Shown: positions 1-11,763 of the stretch, in pieces
How positions within the stretch are numbered: position 1 is the first letter of the stretch
Layout: each line of letters starts with the position of its first letter
Origin: Clytia hemisphaerica
Lineage: Eukaryota; Cnidaria; Hydrozoa; Leptothecata; Clytiidae
Assembly: GCA_902728285.1 (NCBI GenBank)
Contig: CACVBU010001235.1
Coordinates: 901,233 to 965,232, forward strand
Reading direction: 5' to 3'
Length of the DNA stretch: 64,000 nt
Position numbers and translations under genes: made by a program
The notes under the pieces: model-generated
Databases searched by the model: none
The model's input: only the letters and a program-made list of their open reading frames with translations
Told to the model about the DNA's origin: nothing

Positions 1-522
1 CGACATTTGGCAGCCCATGACACAAGCTCTATGTTTATTTGTGATATATGTGGCAAAGCTTTCAATCGTTCAGATTATGTGGAAAGTCACAAGAAACAAG
101 TGCACTCTAGTGCACCACAACAGCTCAATCTGTCATCCACATGTGTGGCTTTTGATGTCAATGAGATGAACAGTCAGGATGATGTTCCTGGAATGAGTAA
201 AGTGAAAAAAGGGAAGAAGAAGAAGAGAAAGAAGACTTCATCAGAAGATGAGAACTTGAATGCTGTACCCATCCTCATGTCGATGGCTGAACAAGCAGCC
301 AAACCCAAAACCTTATCCTTGCTAAAAGAAGCCACCACACTGATGGAAACAGACTTGCTACCACAAGAGGAAGTGACTGAAGACCTGCCCTCGCCTTCAA
401 ACCTTGGTAACGAGATCATCAATTTAATCGGTGAAAGTTCTGACGAGGATGCACCTTTCACTGATGACGACACTGGTTCGGACAGGTTGGAGTTCTTTTC
501 GGACAGCGAATTTCAAGAATGA
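1..522 (+). CDS. C2H2 zinc-finger protein, C-terminal part (3' terminal exon, 5' cut by window edge)
   Basis: The frame is open from base 1 and stops with TGA at 520-522, so the gene begins outside the window. The visible part starts with an H-x3-H pair (HLAAH) that would close one C2H2 finger. A complete finger follows (about bases 31-100: FICDICGKAF then H-x4-H). Downstream is a Lys/Arg-rich stretch (about 200-240), a possible nuclear localisation signal, and then a long acidic Ser/Asp/Glu-rich tail ending in a Phe-Phe-Ser-Asp-Ser motif. This layout is usual for sequence-specific DNA-binding regulators, but target and role cannot be inferred. No splice site is needed inside this stretch. 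I cannot assign an ortholog. No clear AATAAA follows within 130 bases, before the inverted-repeat element at 657. Confidence 0.85.
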   Translation, partial: RHLAAHDTSSMFICDICGKAFNRSDYVESHKKQVHSSAPQQLNLSSTCVAFDVNEMNSQDDVPGMSKVKKGKKKKRKKTSSEDENLNAVPILMSMAEQAAKPKTLSLLKEATTLMETDLLPQEEVTEDLPSPSNLGNEIINLIGESSDEDAPFTDDDTGSDRLEFFSDSEFQE

Positions 523-656
523 GGGAAAGAAAAGGTATCTTTAACACTTATTTACACCCCTTATATTATCATTTATTCATCGTTACATGAGAAAGGTTTT
601 CGAGTCTTTTTACAATAGAAGTTTCACACTTTGTGGTTGCAGACGTCACTTTTCTA

Positions 657-1284
657 CCGGGTGACCCACGAAAAAGTTCGGACGTTTCTCGGCGTCTTGA
701 GGCCGAACAAATGTCCTAAAGTGCTTGGAGTTTTATTATTTAGAAAGTAGATATCCTAACTTAAAATCCGAGCCATTACTTTTTAAATTTGACGCACAAG
801 TTCCCTAGTTATGAGCTTTTAAACTCAAAATTCACTTTTCGGAAAGTGTAAAAAACAGGTAAAAAAGGGGTATCAAATTAGGTATTTTTAGACGTTTTTG
901 ATATACAGTTTTTGAGAAAATTCCTTGAAAGTGCCAATTTTGATAAAAACTAGTCTTGGTTTAAACAAAAACTACTTTAAAAGGTGTTTTTAATTAATTA
1001 TTAATGTCATAAAACTCGTTAAATAAGTCAATTTATAAGAGATTTTCTAATTGATTGCATTAATTTGATACCTCTTTTTTACGTGTTTTTTACACTTTCC
1101 GAAAAGTGAATTTTGAGTTTAAAAGGTCATAAGTAGAGAACTAGTTGGTCAAATTTAAAAAGTGATAGCTCAAATTTTAAGTTAGGATATCTACTTTTTA
1201 AATATCAAAATTCCGAGCACTTTGGGACATTTGTTCGGCCTCAAGACGCCGAGAAAGGTCCGAACTTTTTCGTGGGTCACCCGG
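657..1284. mobile_element. TA-flanked fold-back element (MITE), 628 bp
   Basis: The ends are inverted copies: CCGGGTGACCCACGAAAAAG at the left and its complement at the right. Both are bounded by TA (655-656 and 1285-1286), as in Tc1/mariner-type target duplications. The inverted similarity continues inward for most of the element (for example ATATCCTAACTTAAAAT near 750 and its complement near 1180), so a transcript could fold into a long hairpin. No coding capacity was seen. Confidence 0.85.
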
Positions 1285-1892
1285 TATTATAGTTTAATTT
1301 CTGCTGGTTAAGTTTTGTGAGAATTGTTGCTCTTGGACTTGAGAAAAACTCGCATATTTGTTTCTCTTTCTTATCTCTGGAACATTTATCAAAGATTAGA
1401 AGGATTATGGTTCAAAAGCCTTGCTAAATATCTTCCTTCTTCGTCGCCAATGAAAAAACAAGGAAGAAATTAAGATGGGAAGATTACGTACTAGCAAAGG
1501 GTATAAAAGTAAAGTTCAGACTAAAACCTTCTCCTCTATATTACTGATACAAACAAAAACGAGGGCTTAAAGTCGGCCAACATAGAGGCATATTTTTTTA
1601 TCAATCAACAATAAGTGTTTTATTTGTTTCAAAAGCGTTATTTATAAGAGATTGGGCTGGCTTCGAGTGTAGTACCTCTCAAGGTATAAATATAGCTGTG
1701 ATACTTTTTCCCCTCATACGAAGTTGTTTACTAAAGTAGCAGTACAAACAATAGTATTGGAATTATATGAATGTGCACATCGAGTTGTTGTTGTAAGAGA
1801 GGCGAGAGGTCACACCGCTATCGTGCTTCTAATGACATGTTTGTTTATGTTGTTCTGACATTTTAAACAAAAGATAGATCAACTCTACTCGA
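1285..1892. other. Intergenic stretch without recognisable gene
   Basis: AT-rich sequence upstream of the first secreted-peptide gene. I see no ORF with domain features, no RNA gene and no inverted repeat. It is likely upstream regulatory sequence, but no specific site can be supported beyond the TATA box at 1893. Confidence 0.5.
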
Positions 1893-1900
1893 TATAAAAG
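1893..1900 (+). promoter_or_regulatory. TATA box of secreted-peptide gene 1
   Basis: TATAAAAG lies 107 bases before the ATG at 2000. The paralogous gene at 11764 has TATAAAAAG 109 bases before its ATG. The matching position supports this as the true core promoter, with transcription probably starting near 1920-1930. Confidence 0.65.
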
Positions 1901-1999
1901 ACACTTGTTTGTGTGTGTGCGCACATCAACCAATTTTCTCACTGTACGTACTCTGTCATCAAAAGTACACTCATTATCCAACCAACGAAAAGAAGAAGC

Positions 2000-2674
2000 A
2001 TGAATTGGCTCTTGCTTTCAACAATTTTGATTTTGAATATCCAACTTATAATTTGTCAAGGTATTTTCGTCTTTCTTTATTTCTTCAAATTTTTACTTCT
2101 CTCTTTTAAGCTAAGATAAAGCATTTAATTGTATCTCTTTTCTATAGGACCACGCGATGTGACGGTGACTCCAGAAACAGCTTTCTCAGTTTGCTCGCTC
2201 TGTCCGAAATTCACGTCGTCCGTTCAAAGCAAATACACCTTGTGTAATTCTTCAAGCAAGAAATATCAGAAATTTCTGGTGAGTTGACCCTTGTTACTTC
2301 TTTTTCTGCAAGGTATGTAATGATATTTGATGTTCATCTTTTCATGTTTGAAAAATCTTCTTCTCTTTCATCTTTGCAGTGTAAACGAATGAGTATTGGA
2401 CCAACTGGTAAAATCTCGACAACAAGAAGTACAGAAATATTCTGCAAGGTAGGTATTTACACTTTAACATTCACTTTCGATTTGGTTGACGACTGCTCTC
2501 ACCGGCTCTCATTTGAGCACTTTTTATTAGTTCATATATATCAAAGTCCTTGATACTTTGAATACTGATGCTTGATGCAGATAGTGAATTAGACTTTTTT
2601 CTTTCATTGTTTTACAGACCATTTGTTCTTGGAAATACAAATCCCTCGGTAAACAAATTATCCACATGAAGTAA
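2000..2674 (+). CDS. Small secreted six-cysteine protein 1 (105 aa, four exons)
   Basis: Coding exons are 2000-2060, 2148-2278, 2380-2448 and 2618-2674 (TAA). All introns are GT-AG, with phases 1, 0 and 0. Residues 1-20 are a hydrophobic signal peptide ending ICQ, followed by mature sequence starting GPR. The mature part has six cysteines (36, 39, 53, 65, 86, 90) spaced C-x2-C-x13-C-x11-C-x20-C-x3-C, suggesting three disulfides in an extracellular protein. The gene at 11764 has the same cysteine order, the same intron sites (after the signal peptide, just before Cys4, between Cys5 and Cys6) and the same GPR after cleavage, so the two are paralogs. I do not recognise the family. Secreted defence peptide, toxin-like peptide or structural peptide are all open. 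ATTAAA at 2794-2799 is a plausible poly(A) signal. Confidence 0.85.
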
Positions 2675-5080
2675 TTCAACACCTGCGAATCATTGTTAGA
2701 TAATTAACTTATCATAATTTATTACAAGTCATACTATTGTCCTATATAATTTATTTGTGTGACCTTATTGTTTTATAATTTGTAGTTTATAGTATTAAAG
2801 TATTAGGAAAGACGATGATTGAATTCAAACCTTTTTGTGTTCTTCTTCATTAAAGAATTTGACGGTCAGGAAGATATGAAAAAAGATTTTTTTGAAAGTT
2901 GCATTCTTTCCTGGTTTTGATAATTATTCCAAGTGTTTCAGAGATATGATAAAATAGAGCATGAACATATAAACGACTAGACATCCATCTCCTTTGTCTT
3001 TTTGAAGATAACACAGCTAGCTTCGTTGCCGCCGTTAAAAGCATAAAGTGAAACAATAGATTTGATGATATATCACTTGGGAATACCTTGCTAACAACGT
3101 CAAACTTCAACAAAAGTCTCTGTTGTTCTCTTCTCAAGCCTTTTATTTTTATCATAACAAAGATAACAGAGGCAAAATCATCGTCAGCTTGTCAAAACTC
3201 CGACTAATATTTCTAAATTTTGACTTAAAAGTGTCTAATAATTTTAGAGAGTGTCACATTCTAATTTCGATATTCTTATTACACAGGCTCTCGACTTTAG
3301 CAAGCTATTTTTTTCAAGTCATAAAAAAAATTATTGGAGTGACAAAAGGGATTCAAAAGTATACACGCAGTTGAAATTCTACATTTCAGAGTTGAAAATG
3401 TTGATAAAATATATTACAAACATGTAAAAAAATTAGAAAATAATTTTTTTGTAGATTAGGAGTAATGTTCAAGCTCTATCAATCTTTTTACCTAAATAAT
3501 TCAAAGAAATAAAATTATGAGTATGACGGAATATTGTCGGATTTTTAATACCAATTTTGAAATACAGGCGGCAACGAAGCTCGCTAGACTTCAAGAATGG
3601 TCAGGTTTTGTATGCTTATTCCTTTGGCTGTTTTCATTCTTCAATTATTTTGATTTTAGGGGCATTGGGACAAATTTCAGGCATTTTTGGATGAATATTT
3701 CAAAGGGTCCCCAAAGAAGAAATTCTTAGGAAATTCTTGCGTTTTTCCATTTGAAGTAATTTTTTTTCTTGTTTTTTTCACCAAGGGGTTGAATGACCAT
3801 GCATCATTGGCCTAATTTCCAGGGGTTAAAGGTGACCCCAGCGGACCCTCAATTCACGCATTCACGTAAATTGTTCTCGGGATTTTTCAGAAAGTCAGGA
3901 AACTTTTTGGGAAAAATCGGGAAAACATTTGAAAATCGGGAAATTTGCACATAATAATTGGTGGAAAAAGAGAAAATTCACCTATCCACACTAAAAATCG
4001 TACACGTTCACATATTCACGCAATGAAATAGTGGATTTTCACTGTCATGCAAGTTTTTTTCAGTTCACGCATTCACGCATTTTTCTTTTTCCTTTTTCAC
4101 ACATTGACGCAAACCGCTGGAGGCCCCGTTAAAGGTAATTCTGAAATTCTCAAAGAGTATATAAGAATTATTTTTGTCGCCCAGTCTCACTTTAAAGTAT
4201 ACAGAAATTTTCCAAGGGCAGTTATAGCATTTAACCGTTTTTTCAGAGTTTTTTTGTAAATTTGCCATTTTTTCAGGCGATATCCACTAAATCTCAAAAT
4301 TCTCTTAAATGAAAAAGCTTATTCATGTTACATATATATTTGGCAAGATAAGTGCAAAATTTTGTAACAACAGAATGAGAAGGTTAACCTAAGAATACAT
4401 GCATTTACTAAAAATAGACAAAAGGAACGACAAATTTCTTAAACAACGAAACGTCTTTACCGAGCCTACGACTACCTAGGGACATTTAATTTCCCTATTA
4501 GTGAAAAGTGATTTTCTCGAGCAGAACCCCATAGGACTACCCATATTAACGAATAAGATCTTTCTTCGATAAATTATCAAACAAAAGCTGGCAAAATTGG
4601 GGGGGTTGGAAAATTTTCTAGATTTTAATAAACGGGGGGGACCTAATTGCCGGGGGGTTAGAAATTGTATTTCTGAAACCCAAAAATAAGGTAAAAATAG
4701 GTTAAAATCAGGCTATTTAGAGCAAAATAAGGGGCCTTATCTTTGACAGCTGAAAAAATTAACAAGCGGGGGGGCCGTTTATTTGGAACCTAAGAGTAAA
4801 TGTATTATTCATTCTGTGAGTATTGGCTCTCATTTGTTCTGACATGTACTTGCGCTACTTTGAGAATCCCGGCACTGCCACAACAGCGGAGCTGCACTAG
4901 AGAGCCAACTTAAATCAGATGGTTTGAGATTTTTTGCCTGGAGAAACCCTCTGTCTTTTTAAGTAAAATTGCCAAGTATTTTTGTCTAACTATATTCTAA
5001 AGTCGAGAAATCACAATTTAAAATTTCTGAAAATGGGTTCTGACACGTTCTTACGTTGAAATTCCATTGTTCTTTCTAAA
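2675..5080. other. Intergenic stretch, no gene recognised
   Basis: AT-rich sequence with only short ORFs that lack domain features. Around 4595-4790 there are several G-runs (six to seven G) in otherwise AT-rich sequence. Around 3830-4110 a degenerate TTCACGCATTCACG motif recurs. Neither forms a bounded element that I can define. Confidence 0.45.
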
Positions 5081-5463
5081 GGGGTCGTCCACATAGTACG
5101 TACGCACTAAAATGTCGAAAATCGAGTGCCCCCCTGTACGCAAGCGTACGCAAATGGCTATACCTCCTCTCGTCCCCTCTGGTAAGTACGTACTTTTTCA
5201 TTCACCCCCTCGGTTGAAGAAAATTTCGAATTCAAATCGTTTGGTTTGGACCTTTATTTCATACATGAAACTCATTAGTTTATCAAAGAAACTTTCTTTT
5301 CCTTGTTGCGTATAAGAAGTGTAAAGGTCGACAAAAAAACAAGCGAAAAAGGGCTTTGAAAAATTTTTCTCTTCGTAGTACATACATTTTCCTTCGACCC
5401 CTCCCCTCCCCCTGTACGCAAGCATACGCTTTTGAGAAGACCCCCCCCCCCCCTAGTGTGTAT
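5081..5463. mobile_element. Repeat family C, copy 1 (right end diverged)
   Basis: The left end GTCCACATAGTACGTACGCA is shared with the element at 60896-61206. Inside are TACGCAAGCGTACGCAAATGG and a poly-C tract, also present there in inverted orientation. The right end should mirror the left but has decayed (TAGTGTGTATC instead of TAGTGCGTACG). It is probably a non-autonomous inverted-repeat DNA element without coding capacity. Confidence 0.65.
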
Positions 5464-5886
5464 CAAAAGTCATGACCATTTATCTATGAAAAATTGGGAT
5501 GAAAAACTCACCAAAAATCGCCTTTTTCATGATATGATTTTGAGACAAAGAAGATTTTACAAAAACTTTCCGAAAATTTATTTTTGGTTCGGTAAATGAT
5601 ACGTTATCTACGGCAAAAATATATTTTCAATTGTTTTTTTTTGCACTGACCCTGACGACCGACGTGCTGCTGGAGTTTGAAAAGTGGACCCTGTCAGATA
5701 TAAATGTTTGGTAAATTTGGGACCCCGTCAGAACGAAAAATCGAAAACTTTTCCCATTTTAACGCTGAAGAGAAGGAAAAATGACCAAAAGTAGACGAAA
5801 ATTTTTATTTCCACACTAAAAATTGTCCAAAATGACCAGAAATCGACCCTGTCAGTTCCACATCTTGAAAATTAGTAAATTTGGGA

Positions 5887-7596
5887 CAGGGGGGGGTCGG
5901 TACTAAGTTGTGGGGGCCAGTGCCGGGTGGTGGTCTGATAAGGTAAGTAAAAAACAACTTAGTACATGGTACTAAGTGGTGGTCCTAATTGAAAAAAAGA
6001 TTTTTGCAACTTAGTATCAAGGGACTAAATGGTGGTCTCAATACCAAATATGAGGCATCAAGTTAGTATCTTGGTACTCAAAATCACAAAAAATCACAAA
6101 AATGTTCTTTCACTTTCTCTTGACTTATCCAATTTTTAAGAAAATGCAAGAAAATGAGTAGACTAGTAAACTAGTCGTTGAAAACAGACCCATTATACAA
6201 AAAATCAAGCTCCAAATAGAAGTTGCGTCTCTTTTCTGAATTTCAACGACTAGAAGCTACTTCCTTCAAAAAACGTTGTTTAATTTTACAACTTTTTTTA
6301 GGTTTTTGAGAATCCATCCAACTTTTTTGACTAAATAATATTTCATAGTAACATTGAACTTGGGAACATATAAATAAATGAGCATTTCTAAAAACGCAAT
6401 AAACAGAAAGAAAAATAAATGCAATCCCGCACGGGTCAGACATACAGAAATCTGTATGTCTCTCCTTACGATTTTAGGTGAAGAAAAAAAGCATTGGAAG
6501 TAGCTTCTAGTCGGTTATTTTTCTTTTCTCTCACGCGCGCTGAATATTTAATTAGTGTTTACATTATTTGATTGACAGTTTTATTATAAGGTTATAAGTA
6601 ATAACCGACTAGTTTACTAGTCTAGAAAATGAGTTGAAGAGAAAATTTTTAAAGGTTTTTTGCTGTTTTCACAGCATGCTATCAGTGGTCACCATTTGTT
6701 TGATTTAATTTGTTTTTTTATTTTAGGTAAATTCTAATTATATAAGTGAATAAATTTTTTCCAGCGAACTTATTTTTTGTAGGTCAATTGTATTTATTTC
6801 AGTAATTTTCATTTGGTTATAATTCGGTTTGCACTGATAGCAGAATACATACCTTGAATGACTGAAAAACAGTTACTTTATTACACAAATATTACTACAG
6901 TAGGCAAGTATTCAACAGCCTTGAAATTTGCACGATCTGGAATTAACACAAATTTTTCTGCTTTTTCAAGGAAACAGGGATTTTAATTAAGGGGGTTTTT
7001 ATTAACACGAAATTTTTCACTTTGTGTTAATAAAATGACTAGTAATGTTTGAGTAATAAGGTATTTATCAGCTTTGCTTGATTAAAGTTTATGTTGATGA
7101 TGTTTCAAATTAAAGATTTTTAAGTAATTAATTAGTCAATTAGAGCTAAATTTGTTTTTATTTGAAACTTTATTTCTTTTGATTAATAAGAAATTGACTT
7201 GAAAATGATATTTGACTTGACCTAACCAGACAGAAATTTTTCCTGAGATATTAAGGGTGGTACAGTGGTGTGGTATGTTTTTTAATACAGAGTTTTAAAG
7301 TTTTTAAAAAAACTTAAAGGAGGTGTACCAAAAAGTACCATTACTAAAGATTAAGGGTATACCCATTTTGAGGGGAAAAATCAACTTAGTACAGGCTACT
7401 TAATGATGGTGTGTCATTTCTCAATGGTGATATCAAGATTGTACCGGGTACTAAGGGGTGGTGTACCTATTTTAAGATGTAAATTCAACTTAGTACCTGG
7501 GTACTAAGTGGTGGTGGTCTCAGATAAATTTCAAAATACAAGAAAGTACAACTTTTCAGCACTGGTCCAGTACCACAACTTGGTACCCCCCCCCTG
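5887..7596. mobile_element. Non-autonomous DNA element with G-rich inverted termini, 1.7 kb
   Basis: The left end is CAGGGGGGGGTCGGTACTAA and the right end TTGGTACCCCCCCCCTG. TTTGGGA is duplicated directly outside (5880-5886 and 7597-7603). The interior carries many scattered copies of GGTACTAAGTGGTGG-like sequence in both halves (about 5960-6070 and 7370-7520), which may be subterminal transposase-binding repeats. The CAGGG end and 7-8 bp duplication resemble hAT elements. Another element (6159-6625) is nested inside. No transposase ORF is visible. Confidence 0.7.
6159..6625. mobile_element. Nested hAT-type MITE, 467 bp
   Basis: The ends TAGACTAGTAAACTAGTCG and CGACTAGTTTACTAGTCTAG are inverted. 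An exact 8-bp duplication AAAATGAG flanks them (6151-6158 and 6626-6633). It sits inside the larger 5887-7596 element and is therefore younger. No coding capacity. Confidence 0.85.
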
Positions 7597-7887
7597 TTTG
7601 GGACCCTTTTAGATATCTCCAGAGTCTAAAAAAAGAACCCTGACCAGCGGCACGTACCCGTACCCAATTATGCCTAAGTGCAAGAAACCTTAATTTCGGT
7701 ATATGCTAAACGTTGGTAAGAATCTATTATTTCGATTACAGTATAACTCTTTTACAACTGAATTCTGATTTGCAAATTTTATGGTCATAGAAATATACAC
7801 ATGCAAAAAAACATGTACAAAAATACCCTCAAACTGCCGTCATCTTCTGGAATTTTTCATTTTTTTGCAATTTCATTTTCCTTGGTA

Positions 7888-8151
7888 CCAATACACTCTT
7901 CTCGAGATGCATAAATTTATTGTTGTCCTCGTTTTCAACCAGATTTCATTGCTATGAAATTATACATTTAAACCAATTTGAATTCCCAAAAGGCAAACAT
8001 TAACTCAAAAACAAAAGTACTTGAAATTCAAAATGTCTCATGTGGTGTAAACAACACAATTATCATTGTGAATATGAAATTTTAAAGCAATGAAATCTGC
8101 TTGAAAACGAGGACAACAATAACTTTATGCATCTCGAGAAGAGTGTATTGG
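7888..8151. repeat. Inverted-repeat (fold-back) element, 264 bp
   Basis: The left arm starts CCAATACACTCTTCTCGAGA and the right arm ends with its complement. The arms are about 60 bp long and nearly identical (both contain TTGTTGTCCTCGTTTTCAA or its complement). I could not define a target duplication. Confidence 0.75.
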
Positions 8152-8253
8152 AACGAGCCTCTCCCGGTGTATAAACTCAGACCGATATATAAGTTCGAAA
8201 GTGATATACCTCCACCATATCAAATCACCATGGAATGTCGGTCAAATTTGATA

Positions 8254-8593
8254 CTTTAATGGGATAAAATTTCGCGGGGATTAAATTTCGCGGTTGGGCC
8301 TATCCGCGAAATTCAAAAATTTCGCGGGGACTTAATTTCGCGGTTGGCACTATTGGGTGGCAATACTTTCACAATTTTGTATCTTTATACTGTCAAATCA
8401 TGTATATTGGTTGTTGAAAAATACACATTATTTGCGCTTTTTGATGCAAGTAATCATTCAAAAGGTATTTATTTGACATATTTTGAGTTTTGATTAGAAA
8501 TATTTCGCGGATGGGGTCCTTACAAATTTCCATTGGGATTTAATTTCGCGGATTTTCGTGGATGACACCCCGCGAAAGTTTATCCCATTAAAG
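8254..8593. mobile_element. TA-flanked MITE, CTTTAATGGG family, copy 1
   Basis: Inverted ends CTTTAATGGGATAAA / TTTATCCCATTAAAG are flanked by TA at 8252-8253 and 8594-8595. The interior is full of TTTCGCGG motifs. A second copy lies inverted at 40376-40696 and matches over its length, including the central part (GACATATTTTGAGTTTTGAT here, complement there). No ORF. Confidence 0.85.
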
Positions 8594-11500
8594 TAGGAGA
8601 AAATTTCTCAGCCGTGGAAACAGGAATTTCAAAAGGACCTGCTTTTCTGTCGACAGTTTGAAACGGTAAAACGTTGATAAAAAATTGTTGAGAAAAATTC
8701 TCTACAAATTCCGATGCAATTTAACACAACAAAGCAAGGAGAATACAGTTAAGATCTCAAAAGTGGCCTCTCTTCGCTTTGCTAATAATAGGACCAGTAA
8801 TTTTCCCGTGAGAAAAACTCCCTCTTGCGACCACTTCACTCTTCTATGTAAGTAGCATTGTACCAGGAAAAACCGCAAAAACTTCGTGCTAAATGGATGC
8901 ATTATTTCTAACTCTTTGCTTTGTGTTAATGTATTCCTCTCTGAAAAATGTAAAAACATATCCGTTTTTTTCTGCCTACTCCTTGAACGAATGCCGCAAT
9001 CTTCGAAAAAGAGGTTGCATACATAAATGACATATTCAGGTTTGAAATTACAGATGTTCTTTTTAAAATGTATCATTGCAAAATTTGGGTAAGAGGCATA
9101 TTTTGCTTGTACTTAGTGGATTAACCTTATTGTGAGTTTCGTAAGTTACGTTGCATAAAACAACTGGGCTCTCTCACAGCACCAACTGAGATTGTTGTCA
9201 ACCCTGTCATGTCATAAATCAGTAACATTAGCAAACAGCATTTGTGTAAAAGCCTGCACAAGGCACTGCAATTACATCGCAGATTTCTCTATTACTGCCT
9301 CAGTCTGAGAAGTTACAAGTGTGTGTCATATATATGACATATTGGTATAAAGTCTTTGTGACATGTCTATCCCGCACATTCCAGGTGAGAAAGAAAGGCT
9401 TTTTGATGGACAGAAATAGCACACACTATCTCCTGTATGCGAATGATCATTGAGTGTGATATTTGAAGTGCTCCTTAAGTACATTCGTCTGAAAGGGTCT
9501 TAGACCATAACAGTATCACTCTTAACGATCAATCAACTTGAAGCTTTTTATAAACTCGAGTGGCTGGAAAACACGCCAGTGCAAGAAATGCAACAAGTAC
9601 AGGTTGCTTGCCACTGAATAGCGACGATGGGGCGAAGATGGGGCGAAGATATTTAGAATCTGTAAAAAGAATCCTTTGCTCAAGCCATTTCTGTAGCGCT
9701 AACTAAATGATTTCTTTTTTGGTTTTAACTTTTTCCGAAATACGTGAACTGGTCCCTTTTTCAAACAAAAGTCGTGGAAAATGTCAGAAATTGTGAGGTT
9801 CCATAGGCTGCATCTATAGAAAGAAAAGTCGATTTTTTGTATGACTTAATAATGCACCGAGTGAGGTTTTTGTAAAAATAAGCAATGGCTAAAATATTGC
9901 CTTACTTACAGAAGATGGTATCTTTAGCTAAGTCGATAATATAGAGTCTTCTACCTGCATAAAGATGTAACGGAGCAAATTATCAAGTGAGGGAAAACTT
10001 TCTAGAACTGGGAGCTGTCTCGACCACACAGCCTTGGTGAGGCATGATTTTCTATATAAAAAATAGTACTTACTCTCATTTGACTTTAAAAAAGAATAGT
10101 AGTAGCTCTACTACACGAGATTTGCGTGAATTAAACAGCTCTACTGGCTACAGGTGAAGTCGAGACAATTGTGTGTGTGTTTTACATAATACTTGGCATT
10201 GTAGCCAATAGTTTCTCGGAAATGGGAACTAAGAAAATAGTCATGTCAAAGATGTTACCTTTCTTTTAAAAACTTTCTTGGTCAAACCAAATCAAAAAAA
10301 AAATTTATGGCCATGTCATTCCTGTGGCCATGTCATTCCTGGACGGAAACATTTGTATTCGTTCTTAGTTCCTTGATTCAAATCTTCGACCTGCTTGTCT
10401 GGACTTTTGATGGACAGTTGTTAAAAGCTTTGGAATGTCACGAGTTGTTTTCGAACTCGTTCAAGTATTCAACTTAAAAAGAAGGTCCATCCACCTTCAA
10501 TAGCTCTTCTAAACTCCAAGTGCTTCTATATTTGGTCTCTTTTACCCAACAGTTCCTTTCATCATGGCTTTAATGTAGACACACCTTTCTTTTCCCGCCA
10601 TTTTTTTTATTCCTTTCTGCTGGAAATGAAATAAGCTGAATCAAATTTCTTCATTTTCGGGTAAAGAAAAACCGCAAAAAAACTCCTTAAATTTGCGGGT
10701 GGAAAATTTCACTTTTAAAGCGTAAAAAGCACTAAAGAACAAAGGAGCATTTGTCTAGAAGTGGCCTCTTGTAGGACAGTCCTATCAATAGACTTGATTG
10801 CACAATTTGTGCTATTTTCGCAAACACAACCACTTTGCAAATTCCAACTGCGAGAAGCCTCTGTTACAAAGGTTAGAAATGGCGTAAACAAAAAGTCCTT
10901 CAGAAGACAATCAACAACATTTTTTAACCAGCTCCTTTCAAACCTCTGCAAGATGTAGCGGATTTAAATTTGAGGCAATTTCATTCACTCTTAACTTAAG
11001 TCCTGACACTATTCCTTTTCTCTTAAGCCATTCCTCAGGCTGCTTGCTCTCTTATACGGGAAGATAGCGGTCGATAATTTTTATGCAGGTCATTTGGAGA
11101 CTTTAGGTGACGAAGTGTTTATCTGGTGGAAGAAGTGACTGTTGAGGCGTCCCATGGTTTGTTTTGTCTATTCACTCCCTTCTCTCTTGACTGGTTGTAA
11201 AAATTAGAGACGTTGTAATTGAGATGTTCAATGATTTATGGAGTAAACAATGCAAACACAATGCCGCCTGCTATGAAAATGATTTGACACTTTTATATAT
11301 GCCCTCTCTCGCATTTCAAGCCGTAAACAACAGGCGAACTTTCAACCAAACAAGTAGAGCGTCGAAGATAAACTATGGTCGTCTGTCAGACTGTTTTAAC
11401 GGACTGTTTTTAACAAGTTAGACCTAACTAATGGCACGAATCTATGAAAGAACTCCACTTTGAACCACATTGAATGTTATTTCGAAGGGTGTCAAAGAGT

Positions 11501-11654
11501 GACCTTTTCTTGCTGTGAAGCCAAGAAACATTGCAATCGGAAAGGTGTCAAATATCTTGGCATTTCATCATAAGTAGAGCTCTTCACTTTTTATTTGGTG
11601 GAAATTGCAGTGGGAGACTGGGTAGGAGCACGTGATGGAGAACGTGTTGCTGTG
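8594..11654. other. Intergenic stretch, no gene recognised
   Basis: About 3 kb between MITE and the second secreted-peptide promoter. I found no exon with supporting splice sites, no RNA gene and no bounded repeat. A small direct duplication GGCCATGTCATTCCTG occurs near 10310-10340. The 124-codon ORF on the minus strand at 8702-9076 shows no domain features. Confidence 0.45.
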
Positions 11655-11663
11655 TATAAAAAG
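11655..11663 (+). promoter_or_regulatory. TATA box of secreted-peptide gene 2
   Basis: TATAAAAAG lies 109 bases before the ATG at 11764, nearly the same distance as in the paralogous gene (107 bases). Confidence 0.65.
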
Positions 11664-11763
11664 GAGTGGAAGTTTTGGATAGAGCACACACTTGTAGTAG
11701 TGGCATCAAGAGAACACACCTCTTCACACAATCATCCACTAGTAAACAACAACAAACAACAAA

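Noticed and set aside
8702-9076. 124-codon minus-strand ORF
   Set aside because: No signal peptide, domain, or splice support; composition like surrounding non-coding DNA.
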